Below are positions 25,489-33,747 of a stretch of DNA of 64,000 bases, in pieces. This DNA comes from Myxococcus sp. RHSTA-1-4. Lineage in GTDB: Bacteria > Myxococcota > Myxococcia > Myxococcales > Myxococcaceae. Position 1 is the stretch's first letter. Each line of letters begins with the position of its first letter. A program made the translations under genes and the position numbers. The notes under the pieces were generated by a model. The model was not told the DNA's origin. It saw only the letters and a list, made by a program, of their open reading frames with translations, and ran no database searches. Where the stretch lies: positions 124,001 through 188,000 of the forward strand of contig NZ_JAIQDG010000019.1 in NCBI RefSeq assembly GCF_020037125.1, given 5' to 3'.

Positions 25489-27954
25489 CTACCGGGCCGG
25501 ACTTCCTCCACAGGCCGGCGTGGCCACGGTGAGTGCGTCGTTCATGCCCAGCACGAGCCACTCGCCGGAGAACACGAGCGAGCGCACGGCGCTGGGGGTG
25601 GGGTAGCGCGCGAGCACGGAGAGGTCATCCGCGCCGAGGGCGATGACCCCGAAGGGCGCGGTCGCGAGGGCGAGGTACGCCACGGTGCCGTCGAAGGCGA
25701 GGATGCGCCGGACGTCCAGGGGCGTGGGGAGCTGGGACAGGTCCACGTGCTTCCGGGTGACGATGCGAGTGCCCTGGCGCTCCAGCAGGTGGACCTGCCG
25801 GCCGTTCTCGATGACCAGGGCGAGCCCCTTCGCGAGCGCGATGGCGGTGAACTGGTCCGTCGTCCCCGACAGCACGCCGGTGGCCGCGTCCTCGCCCGTC
25901 CAGGAGGACCAGCGCAGGGACAGCCGCGCGGGCTTCGCGGGGTCCTCGAAGCGGACCTCACCCAGCAGCACTTCCGAGCGCTCCCCATCCACCGCGAAGG
26001 CCCAGTCCGTGCGCGTCCCCGCGCCACCCTCCAGCGTGAAGGTCCGCTCGGTCGCGGGCGAGAGCACGGCGCCCGTGCAGGTGGCGGGCAGCGTGAAGCG
26101 CCGCAGCCGGTAGCCGCCCTGCGACGCGGGCGACACCTGGAAGAGCTGCCCCTCCGAGGAGGCCAGGGCCGCCGGGCCTCCCGCGACACTCACGTGGCCG
26201 GCCGGCTCCAGCAGCGCTCCGGCGCCAGGGCGCAGGCAGCTCAGCACCGCGGTGCCGTCCTCCTGGTGCACGTTGGAGCCGCGCGCGGGCAGCGTCACCA
26301 GCTCCAGGGGGCCCTGTCCCGAGACAGGCGGCGCGAGCCGCAGCCGCCGGGTGTCCGCCGGGAGCAGCATGCCGCCGGTGACGAGCACGGGCTGCTCGGG
26401 AGCCGAGACGTCCACGCGGTGGGACTCGAAGGGCCCCACCGCCTGAATGGTTCCGTCCGGGGCGGCACGCACGCGCTCCAGGGCGCCATGGTGGAGACCG
26501 GTCCGGAAGCGCATCGCGCCGGAGTCCTCCAGCGTGAGCACGCGGCGCCACGGCTGCGTCACGGCGTGCCGTCCCGCGCCGGTGAGCAACAGCGGGGAGA
26601 GGTGCAGCCCCACCTCCTCGCCCTGGCGCAGGGGGATGCTGCCCACCACCGGTGAGACGCCCCCCGCCGTCAGGGTGTGCCGCTCCACCGTGTACGAGCG
26701 CAACGTGCCCCCCAGGCGGAACCACTCCACCAGCAGCTCACCGTCGAACAGCACGAAGCCCAGGGGACGCTCCCAGCGCCCGGCGCCCTCCTGCGGCGCG
26801 AAGGTCGCCACCGGCGAGGGTGTCCCTCCACCGGACAGGTCCGCGGCGCGATACACGAAGATGCGGCCCAGCTCGCCGTAGCGGAGCAGCTCGTGCGCCA
26901 CGACGAACGCGCCCCGGGCCTGCACGTGGAAGAAGGCCTGCGACGCGAAGAAGGCCGGACGGACGACCGGGCCCGAAGATGAGGACACGTCCACCGGCAC
27001 GAGGCCCAGCGAGGTCGCGGCCCACAGCGTGTTGCCGTCCGGGGACAGGGCCAGCGAGCGGCAGGTGCCCCCGGGGAGCTGGAAGGCGTGCCCGGTGTCC
27101 TCGCTCAGCGCGTTGTCCGCCCCGACACGCCAGGCCGTCACCACGAAGCCGGCGCACGTCCAGAAGCGGTCTCCCCGCCCCGCGCCCGAGACGATGCTGT
27201 CGCTGGCGGGGTGGAGCGCGTACCGCGACAGCGAGGTGAGGCGGTCCCCCTCCAGCCCCAGCAACTCCAGGCGCTGCCGCGTCCCCACGATGACGACGCG
27301 GTCCGGCCCCAGGGGCACGAAGAAGGTGGTGAAGCGGTCCGACCAGTCCCAGCTCCCCAGCAGGCGCTCGACGTACAGGTCCAGGACACGCTGGTCCAGC
27401 CGCGTCAGCCCATCCGGGCCCACTCGCACCAGGGACACCGACAGCGCGCTGCCGCCCAGGGGTTCGCCAAACAGGATGCGGTCGTCCGACACGGACTCCG
27501 CCAGCCCCTCCAGCGGTGGACCGCCCTGCTCCACCGGCGCCGAGCCGTGGCTCCACACCGTGCCGAACGTCGCGGCGGGACGTGAGAGGGGCTCGCCCCG
27601 GCACGCGCCGCTCACACAGCGGTCCCCCGACGTACACGACTGGCCGTCATCACAGCCGGTGCCGTCCGGCGCGGCGGGGTAGACGCAGTGGCCGGACTCG
27701 TCGAGCCGCTCCGCCGTGCAGGGGTCGCCGTCATGACACGCTCCCGCGTCGGGCTCCGGGAAACCGCCGTCCGGCACCCCGGCATCGGGCTCGCCCGCGT
27801 CCGGGTCCCCGGCGTCCGGCTCGCCCGCGTCCACGACTCCCGCGTCATCGGTGGAGGCATCGCCGGGCGGCACGCCCGGAGCATCGCCGGCGCACGCCAT
27901 GAGCATCGCGACCAGGAGACATCCCGGCACTCGCGACCAGCCTGGGAGCAACAT
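25489..27954 (-). CDS. Large lipoprotein, propeller-like, paralogue 2 of the dockerin cluster
   Basis: 821 residues from the ATG at 27954 (AGGAAGGA upstream). The lipobox is LMAC (C21). A tether of Asp-Ala-Gly repeats (DAGEPDAGDPDAGEPDAG) is followed by a Cys-rich segment with eight cysteines (CHDGDPCTAE, CDDGQSCTSGDRC), a module common in myxobacterial surface lipoproteins. From about residue 135 it aligns by eye along its whole length with the protein at 20628..22877. Blocks such as LSPDGNTLWA and ILAFDGTVAYLAL suggest a beta-propeller. It lies downstream of VWA-dockerin copy 2 with two strong hairpins in between, and upstream of the S1 protease gene. Confidence 0.78.
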   Translation of the reverse strand: MLLPGWSRVPGCLLVAMLMACAGDAPGVPPGDASTDDAGVVDAGEPDAGDPDAGEPDAGVPDGGFPEPDAGACHDGDPCTAERLDESGHCVYPAAPDGTGCDDGQSCTSGDRCVSGACRGEPLSRPAATFGTVWSHGSAPVEQGGPPLEGLAESVSDDRILFGEPLGGSALSVSLVRVGPDGLTRLDQRVLDLYVERLLGSWDWSDRFTTFFVPLGPDRVVIVGTRQRLELLGLEGDRLTSLSRYALHPASDSIVSGAGRGDRFWTCAGFVVTAWRVGADNALSEDTGHAFQLPGGTCRSLALSPDGNTLWAATSLGLVPVDVSSSSGPVVRPAFFASQAFFHVQARGAFVVAHELLRYGELGRIFVYRAADLSGGGTPSPVATFAPQEGAGRWERPLGFVLFDGELLVEWFRLGGTLRSYTVERHTLTAGGVSPVVGSIPLRQGEEVGLHLSPLLLTGAGRHAVTQPWRRVLTLEDSGAMRFRTGLHHGALERVRAAPDGTIQAVGPFESHRVDVSAPEQPVLVTGGMLLPADTRRLRLAPPVSGQGPLELVTLPARGSNVHQEDGTAVLSCLRPGAGALLEPAGHVSVAGGPAALASSEGQLFQVSPASQGGYRLRRFTLPATCTGAVLSPATERTFTLEGGAGTRTDWAFAVDGERSEVLLGEVRFEDPAKPARLSLRWSSWTGEDAATGVLSGTTDQFTAIALAKGLALVIENGRQVHLLERQGTRIVTRKHVDLSQLPTPLDVRRILAFDGTVAYLALATAPFGVIALGADDLSVLARYPTPSAVRSLVFSGEWLVLGMNDALTVATPACGGSPAR

Positions 27955-27969
27955 GGCAGGGTCCTTCCT

Positions 27970-28044
27970 GGGCTCCGGTGCCGGCACCACCGGAGCCCGC
28001 CTGGGCGGATGAGACCGCCGGGCGTGGAACGAAGCCACGCCCGG
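27970..28044 (-). terminator. Two hairpins between VWA-dockerin copy 2 and propeller-like gene 2
   Basis: Hairpin one has perfect 10-bp arms CCGGGCGTGG / CCACGCCCGG (28018-28027, 28035-28044) with a 7-base loop. Hairpin two has perfect 9-bp arms GGGCTCCGG / CCGGAGCCC (27970-27978, 27990-27998). They sit 15 bases after the VWA stop and end 15 bases before the propeller ATG. The same junction in the other unit holds the 59-bp hairpin array. No T-run, so attenuation or RNA stabilisation are alternatives to termination. Confidence 0.6.
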
Positions 28045-28058
28045 CACATGCTACGGAG

Positions 28059-29075
28059 CTACTTCACCGTGGCGGTGCAGCCGCGGCCGTAGTTGTTCAA
28101 CACCGTCTGGTAGTCGTAGGAGTCGACCACCAGGTTGCGGTTGAAGTCGGACGGCGTACCGGCCTGTACCGTCTTTCCGTACAGGCTCAGCACCAGCGAG
28201 CGGTCCGTGACATTCACGCAGCCATCCAGGTTGGCGTCGCCGGGCAGCGGCGTCGCCTGGGCCGGAGGCGTGGACGGGGTGATGGCCACGTAGCGCCCCT
28301 TCGTCTCCTGGGAGACGCCCTGGAAGAAGCTGGCGTCGGCGTTCAGCGACGCGGTCGCCGTGAGGCCCGTGTCCAGCTCGCCGTCCTCGACGCCCTCGGA
28401 GCGCGCGGCATTGTCGAAGGGCACGGTGTCGGTGAAGAGGTGGTCGATGTCGACAATCATCGTCAGCCCCGCCGGGTACGGAGGGGGGAGGACGCCGCAG
28501 GGGCCGGGCTCATTGGCGAGGCCGGTGCAGGCCTTGTTGCGGACCTTCCACTGCCAGCTCCCGCTGTCCAGGTTGGGGTAGGCGTTCACGCTGTACGGGC
28601 CGTAGCACTGGTCCGTGGTGGGCGTGGTGTTCTCCTCGCCGTCCGTGGCCAGGTACACGCGCTTGGTGTGGAGCTGGGTGGGGAGGAAGGCCAGCAGGTG
28701 GTCGATGCCCGCGCAGACGGAGTGGGCCAGCGGGGTGTTGCCGCCCGCGACCGCCGCGTTGACCGCCGCCTTGATTTCCGCCGCCGTCTTGTTGTCGCTG
28801 AAGTTGTAGACGGGCGTGGCGGCCGTCCCGGAGAACTTCCAGAACGCATACTTCCGGGTCGTGGGGGCCACGGTGTCGAGGAAGTTGTTGATGTTGTCCT
28901 TGGCCACCTGGAGGCGCGTCTTCCCGGGCACGGACGTCAAGGACATGCTGCCCGTCACGTCGAGGAGGATGAGGACGTGCTCGTCCGCCATCGCCGCGCT
29001 GGAGTACAGGCCGCCGGCACAGGCGAGCGCCACGGCGGTCCGGGAGAGGAAACGTCGCTGGGATGCGATGCTCAT
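28059..29075 (-). CDS. Secreted VWA-domain protein with C-terminal dockerin-like repeat (copy 2)
   Basis: 338 residues, signal peptide about 1-30 (ends AAMADE). VWA domain with MIDAS DVTGS (LILLDVTGSM), TPLAHS and ATDGEEN, closely matching copy 1. The C-terminal dockerin-like pair reads GDANLDGCVNVTDR and SDFNRNLVVDSYDY, ending LNNYGRGC. The second calcium loop is weaker than in copy 1 (NRNLVVD replaces the NRDRIVN form). Cys in DGCVN and at the end are conserved. Gene order: S8 protease-dockerin upstream (35-base gap), propeller-like lipoprotein downstream. Expected to be exported through Sec and to bind Ca2+. Confidence 0.88.
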   Translation of the reverse strand: MSIASQRRFLSRTAVALACAGGLYSSAAMADEHVLILLDVTGSMSLTSVPGKTRLQVAKDNINNFLDTVAPTTRKYAFWKFSGTAATPVYNFSDNKTAAEIKAAVNAAVAGGNTPLAHSVCAGIDHLLAFLPTQLHTKRVYLATDGEENTTPTTDQCYGPYSVNAYPNLDSGSWQWKVRNKACTGLANEPGPCGVLPPPYPAGLTMIVDIDHLFTDTVPFDNAARSEGVEDGELDTGLTATASLNADASFFQGVSQETKGRYVAITPSTPPAQATPLPGDANLDGCVNVTDRSLVLSLYGKTVQAGTPSDFNRNLVVDSYDYQTVLNNYGRGCTATVK

Positions 29076-29110
29076 ATGCGGTTGTTCCTGGTTGAGGTGG
29101 GGTGTGGGTG

Positions 29111-31585
29111 CTACGGGCAGCCCTTGCCGTAGTTCTGCAGGGCGATGTTGCGGTCGTAGACGTTGATGACGGCGTCACCGTTGAGGTCGAGCGCGGGGTC
29201 CGCGGGAGGCACCGTCTGGCCGATGGCCGCGGTGATGAGGTTGATGTCGTCGGCATTCACGCAGCCGTTGCCGTTGACGTCGCCCACCACGATGACGCCG
29301 CCGCTGACCACCAGGCCGTAGTCCGCGTCCAGCGCGGTCGTCTCCACGTGGGAGTCCTGGATGATTTCGTCACCCAGCACCTCCACCTTCCACTTGCCGG
29401 CCACGGGGTTCTGGATGAACACGTTCTCCACCGTGTCGATGGTGTTGGACGTGCCACCCGGCGTGGAGAAGTTGCCCGCCGTCAGGCCGTTGTTGCCCCA
29501 GTAGACGACTCCGTTGGGGTCCGTCACGCGGAGCGACAAGTCATTGATGCGCGCCTGCGCCGCGCCGACGGTGCCCATGGGGTCGGTGTAGACGAGCGTG
29601 ACGTTCAGCTCCGTCTCGCCGGTCAGCACGGTGACGTCGTACTTCTTGACGCCCAGCGGGGCGAGGAGGTCCGTCTCGTCGATGACGCTCGTCTTGGGGG
29701 CGCGGTCGTAGCCGCGCCGGATGTCGGCGGTGCCCCAGCCCTGCTTGAAGCGGTCGATGTCCGCGTTGGAGCCGCCGGCCAGCCAGTTGTAGCGGTGGGC
29801 GTTGTTGATCATCAGCGCCTTGGCGGTGGCCATCTGCGGGCGGCTGGCGAACACGTCCACCTTGCCGCCGAAGCCGCTCCACACGCTCTCGTGCCACATC
29901 TGGAAGAGCAGGCCGAAGTGGCCCGCCGTCTGCGGCGTGGCGGAGCTGGTGCCGCCGAACTGGGTGTAGCTGGTGGTGCCGCCGCCGGAGGCCGAGCGGA
30001 TGGAGTCGTAGAAGTAGGACAGGTCCGGCTTGATGCGGCCGTCCGCCGCCGGGCCGATGCTGCCGGTGAAGTTCCAGCGGTCATCCGCGCGGTTCGCGGT
30101 GTTCTGGTGCTGGAAGGCCCCCACGGAGACGATGTTCTTCGCCCACGCCTGCGGGCGGGAGTTCCGGTTGCCCAGGTTGCTCTGCGACTGCGTGCTGAGG
30201 ATGGGGTACTGGAAGAGGTAGTCGTCCACCTCGGCGGTGATGGTGGTGTAGGCCGTCCCCTGGGCGCTGCCCACGCTGGAGGTCTGGAACACCGCGCGGT
30301 AGGGCCCGGCCGGGTCGATGAGCTCCCGGTTGATGTCGTAGCGGGACTTGGTGCCGCCGAACTGGGTGGACTCGCTGTAGCGGAAGAAGATGCCCTGGCC
30401 GCTGGGAATCATGCCGCGCGCGGCCGCGTCCACGCCCCGGGCGAAGTTGTTGCTGTAGCAGGACGTGCCGTGGAGGCCGCCCGTGGTGCCCGTGCTGTGG
30501 ATGATGGGCGCGGTGGACCACTCCTGGTGCGTGGTGAGCAGCTCGGTGTCGAAGATTTCTCCGCGCACGCCCTGGCCCGTCCAGCCCTTCAGCCCCTCCA
30601 GGTAGTTGGCGCCGCCCAAGTCACGGACGATGTCCATGTCCACGCCACCGGGGCCACCCCACCGGTCGATGAACTGCACCGTGTTGGAGCGCGCCACCTC
30701 GCGGAGCTGGTCCGCGGTGAGCGTGGCCTCCACGCGCCAGCCGCCCGGCTCGATGAGCTCCACGGTGCCGCCCAGCCGCCGCACCAGGCCCACCACCTGC
30801 CCCTGCCGCCCGGCGCCGCGCTCTCCCACCATGATGGAGTAGCGCTGCGGCGCCAGCTCCGGCGCCAGCCCCGCCAGGGCGTCCCGCAGCTCGCGCTCCA
30901 GCCGGTACTCGGGGTGGTAGGGCCCCACCCAGCGCACGTAGGGCAGGTCCGCCACGCGCTTGCGCGCGTCCGCGCCCATGTCCACCACGAAGGTGTGGTC
31001 CGTGAGGAAGCGCAGCACCTTGCCGCCCTCGCGCTCGATGGCCTCGCGGAACTCCGGCAGCGGGGTGCCGAGGAACTGCACCAGGTGCAGGGTGTTGTCC
31101 AGGTCCGCGGCGAGCAGGCTGGCCGACAGCGGCTGCGTACCCTGGAGCGGGTCGAACTGCGCGGCGTCCAGGCGGACCAGGTAGCGGGTATCCCTTACAC
31201 GGCCGAGCAACTCCGTGCCGCCGCGTGTATACGCGGTGTAGGCCTGTTGCATGCCATTGGGCTGCAATTCCTGCCACGTATGAAGTTGGATGGCCGTGTC
31301 GGGAACCTGGATGGAGCGCAGCGCCGAGACAGGCATGGCGGTGCGGTGAAACACCAACCCGGCGGGTGTCACGAGCGAGTATCCACTGGCCTCACCCGCG
31401 GCGGCACCCTGGGCACCGGTGACGAGCACCGCCGGGGGCAGCGAGACGCCGCGCGTCGAGACCGGCGGCTTCGCCGCGTCGGACGGGCCCGCGACGGCGG
31501 ACAGAGGGGCAACGAAGGCACAACCCACCACCAGGGCCCGCAGCGGACGCACTCCGCCCGTGGGCCACGAAGACAGCTTTCGCAT
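29111..31585 (-). CDS. Secreted S8 (subtilisin-fold) protease with dockerin-like tail
   Basis: 824 residues with a signal peptide (about 1-32) and a long N-terminal prodomain region to about 320. The S8 triad is visible as Asp near 345 (GEIFDTELLTTH), His near 373 (GGLHGTSCY) and Ser near 547 (GGTSSATPQTAG). About 640-760 is a beta-sandwich of the kind that follows many subtilases (ELNVTLVYTDPMG, INDLSLRVTDPNG, GKWKVEVLGD). The last about 55 residues are a dockerin-like pair (GDVNGNGCVNADDI, LDLNGDAVINVYDR, LQNYGKGC). It is the first gene of the minus-strand cluster, with a sigma-70-like promoter about 190 bases upstream. Confidence 0.92.
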   Translation of the reverse strand: MRKLSSWPTGGVRPLRALVVGCAFVAPLSAVAGPSDAAKPPVSTRGVSLPPAVLVTGAQGAAAGEASGYSLVTPAGLVFHRTAMPVSALRSIQVPDTAIQLHTWQELQPNGMQQAYTAYTRGGTELLGRVRDTRYLVRLDAAQFDPLQGTQPLSASLLAADLDNTLHLVQFLGTPLPEFREAIEREGGKVLRFLTDHTFVVDMGADARKRVADLPYVRWVGPYHPEYRLERELRDALAGLAPELAPQRYSIMVGERGAGRQGQVVGLVRRLGGTVELIEPGGWRVEATLTADQLREVARSNTVQFIDRWGGPGGVDMDIVRDLGGANYLEGLKGWTGQGVRGEIFDTELLTTHQEWSTAPIIHSTGTTGGLHGTSCYSNNFARGVDAAARGMIPSGQGIFFRYSESTQFGGTKSRYDINRELIDPAGPYRAVFQTSSVGSAQGTAYTTITAEVDDYLFQYPILSTQSQSNLGNRNSRPQAWAKNIVSVGAFQHQNTANRADDRWNFTGSIGPAADGRIKPDLSYFYDSIRSASGGGTTSYTQFGGTSSATPQTAGHFGLLFQMWHESVWSGFGGKVDVFASRPQMATAKALMINNAHRYNWLAGGSNADIDRFKQGWGTADIRRGYDRAPKTSVIDETDLLAPLGVKKYDVTVLTGETELNVTLVYTDPMGTVGAAQARINDLSLRVTDPNGVVYWGNNGLTAGNFSTPGGTSNTIDTVENVFIQNPVAGKWKVEVLGDEIIQDSHVETTALDADYGLVVSGGVIVVGDVNGNGCVNADDINLITAAIGQTVPPADPALDLNGDAVINVYDRNIALQNYGKGCP

Positions 31586-31773
31586 GTGTCGGTGCTCCTA
31601 GATGTTGAGTGCCAGTGCGCGTCCGTCGACGACGCGCCGCCCCTTACCGCACCCGTGTCACCGGCAACCGCCACCGCCGAGCCAGTGCTCGCGTGCAGCC
31701 CGTGGCTTTCTCCGCGCTACTGCATTCCCTGATACCGGAAGACTCTGACAATCAGGTGGAAAGCCGGGAGCAT

Positions 31774-31802
31774 CTGTAAGTCAGACATGTTTTATCTGTC
31801 AA
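31774..31802 (-). promoter_or_regulatory. Sigma-70-like promoter of the dockerin cluster, with direct repeat
   Basis: On the minus strand TTGACA (31797-31802) is followed after exactly 17 bases by TTACAG (31774-31779). This is in an AT-rich patch about 190 bases upstream of the S8 protease start. An 11-base direct repeat with one mismatch, CATGTTTTATC (31786-31796) and CATGTTTCATC (31813-31823), overlaps the spacer and lies just upstream of the -35, with a 27-base period, as expected for a regulator site. The remainder of 31586-32067 shows no credible gene. Confidence 0.45.
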
Positions 31803-32067
31803 CTGATGCAACCATGTTTCATCAACAGCGTTGTTTTCCCACCCGGCGGCGCCAATTCCTCACAATGACCCCGGCGGGCTTAGCGGGTATCCCCTAGCCG
31901 CTGACACGACGCAGTGAGACTTTCGCGCGCGGTAGTGGTTTCCACGGAGCCGCCCAATGCGCGAGCCGCATGCTTGTGGGAGGGAAGTGCTGATGAAGGC
32001 CGCCCGGGAGCTGGCGCTCACACCGGGACACGACCTCGGTGCTTCGACTTCATCGGCGGGCGCGGGT

Positions 32068-32091
32068 GCCCGACAGGAGCCGCTGTCGGGC
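32068..32091 (-). terminator. Hairpin after the outer-membrane protein gene
   Basis: Perfect 9-bp arms GCCCGACAG / CTGTCGGGC with a 6-base loop, 23 bases downstream of the stop at 32115 on the minus strand. Confidence 0.6.
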
Positions 32092-32114
32092 TTCGCGGCC
32101 GGCGCGAGCACGGC

Positions 32115-33173
32115 TCACTGGGGATTCAAGAACTGCGAGGTGAGCCCCTCCTGGGCGCGCAGTCCGGGCCCCAGCTCGAAGATGAGGCCGACCTGCACGA
32201 GGCTCACGCGCTGGAGGAAGAGCACGTTGTAGTAGTCCTGGCCCCGCACGTAGCGCACGAAGCCGCCGAAGCCCGCGCCCCAACGAGGGAGCGCGGCGGC
32301 CTCCAGGCTCAGCGTCCAGGGCTGGCGTGGGCTCTCGCCGTAGGGACGGCTGAGGTGCCCCTCGGCGCGGAAGCGGTGCTCGAACCAGAAGTGCTCCACC
32401 GCCGCGCCCAGGCCGAAGTGCCCGTCGCCGTACACCTCGCGCATCTCGGAGGTGATGCCGCCGAAGGCCAGCGAGGTGTTGCGCTCGATGAAGGCGCTGG
32501 CGCCGAAGCCCCAGGCGGAGCGCCGCCGCACGTCGATATGGGTGAGGTAGCGCGCGTGGCCCTCCACGCGGAGGAAGTTGGTGGAGAAGTCGCCCGACAG
32601 CTCGTTGAGCGGCAGCGCGCCTTCGGTGGGGACGCAGCCGGACTCCCCTCGCGACTGGTTGGCGTAGAAACAGCCCGCCTGCCCGTTGGAGTAGTGGCCC
32701 ACCACGACGTTGACCAGCGCGAGGCCGAACGACGTGGGCGCTCCCTCCCCTTCCCCCCGTGGCGTCCAGAGCCGTGCGGCCTGGAGCGTCAGCTTGGGCA
32801 TGAAGGAGGGAGGGATGACGGGGCTCGACTCCTGCGCCAGCATCCGCAGGCGGATGTGCGGCGTGAGCACCGCGCTGAAGATGTACTCGCCCAGCCCCGG
32901 GGCCACCTCTCCCACGTGGAGCTGCGGGAAGAAGAGGTTGGGCGCCACCTGCGCCTCGAAGACGAGCCCCGAGGGCTCCGCCTCCCCCGCCCGCCGGATG
33001 CGGCTCGGCGAGTAGAAGACGTAGGAGCGGTCCAGGGCCATGTTGACCGGAGCGTCGAACTCGAACCGCGAGCCGGCCGAGGCCTCGGGCACAAAGCCGA
33101 GCACGGCGAGCACGGTGGCGAGGAGCAGGGCCCCTCCGCGTGGACGGGACAGACGGGTAGCGAGCAGGGACAC
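32115..33173 (-). CDS. Outer-membrane beta-barrel protein with OMPLA-like HxSNG motif
   Basis: 352 residues from a GTG at 33173, chosen because AGGGGGC lies 4 bases upstream; a TTG at 33212 is less likely. The signal peptide ends EASA (about residue 34). The rest is a series of amphipathic strands (SGLVFEAQVAPNLFF, YIFSAVLTPHIRLRM, TSFGLALVNVVVGHYSNGQ), with loops of Gly/Asn/Arg, as in porin-like barrels. GHYSNGQ (about 165-171) recalls the active-site HxSNG of outer-membrane phospholipase A, but the overall sequence was not recognised as that family. It ends with aromatic residues near FEL. Single gene closed by a hairpin. Confidence 0.7.
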   Translation of the reverse strand: MSLLATRLSRPRGGALLLATVLAVLGFVPEASAGSRFEFDAPVNMALDRSYVFYSPSRIRRAGEAEPSGLVFEAQVAPNLFFPQLHVGEVAPGLGEYIFSAVLTPHIRLRMLAQESSPVIPPSFMPKLTLQAARLWTPRGEGEGAPTSFGLALVNVVVGHYSNGQAGCFYANQSRGESGCVPTEGALPLNELSGDFSTNFLRVEGHARYLTHIDVRRRSAWGFGASAFIERNTSLAFGGITSEMREVYGDGHFGLGAAVEHFWFEHRFRAEGHLSRPYGESPRQPWTLSLEAAALPRWGAGFGGFVRYVRGQDYYNVLFLQRVSLVQVGLIFELGPGLRAQEGLTSQFLNPQ

Positions 33174-33258
33174 GATGCCCCCTGGGATGCGGGAACGAGG
33201 AGTCGCTCCCAATTACCCGCAAACGAGATATTCCGCAATGCGGACTATATGCCGGAGA

Positions 33259-33747
33259 CTACCGGAACGCGTTGACCACGAAGACCGAGGCTCCCGAGTA
33301 GTCGAGGATGGCGGTCCCAGGCTTCGAGTCGGGGCGCTTGCGGAGTTGGCCCTTCCCGAGCCGGGCGACCGCGCAGATGGGCACGACGTCGCCGTCAGGC
33401 GGATGGGCCTCGTAGTAGCGGACGACCACCTGGGGACCGCCCGTCCAGACACGGCCGTACAGCCGTGTCCCCGGGTTCAGCGTCCCGAGCGGGCTGTCCA
33501 GGAAGCTCTCCACCGGGCCGTCGTAGAGCGTGATGGGCCGTGCGTCGATCTGATTTGCGTCCAGTTCCACGTCCGCGGAGTCGCTCACCCGCATCCGGAG
33601 GATGCGCATCGTCTTCAGCGCCTCCTCCGAGCACTCCTGCGGCCCTGGAGTTCCGTCAGGCCTGAGGGAGACGCCGGAAGAAGCGCAGCCCGTGGTCACA
33701 AGGAGCAGGACCACACATCGTAGTCGTCGTGCTCGGGTTGGGCGCAT
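33259..33747 (-). CDS. Small lipoprotein, function unknown
   Basis: 162 residues. The ATG at 33747 overlaps the stop of the DUF2381 gene (TGATG), so they are translationally coupled. The lipoprotein signal ends in VTTGC (C21). The mature part is mostly beta (TLYDGPVESFLDSPLGTL, RLYGRVWTGGPQVVVRYYEA, GTAILDYSGASVFVVNAFR), suggesting a small beta-barrel or sandwich domain. Two further Cys residues may form a disulphide. No family was recognised. Cotranscription with DUF2381 suggests a shared envelope role. Confidence 0.72.
   Translation of the reverse strand: MRPTRARRLRCVVLLLVTTGCASSGVSLRPDGTPGPQECSEEALKTMRILRMRVSDSADVELDANQIDARPITLYDGPVESFLDSPLGTLNPGTRLYGRVWTGGPQVVVRYYEAHPPDGDVVPICAVARLGKGQLRKRPDSKPGTAILDYSGASVFVVNAFR

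Noticed and set aside
31860..32111. 83-residue minus-strand frame in the intergenic region
   Set aside because: No ribosome binding site, no domain, and it overlaps the terminator hairpin of the next gene.
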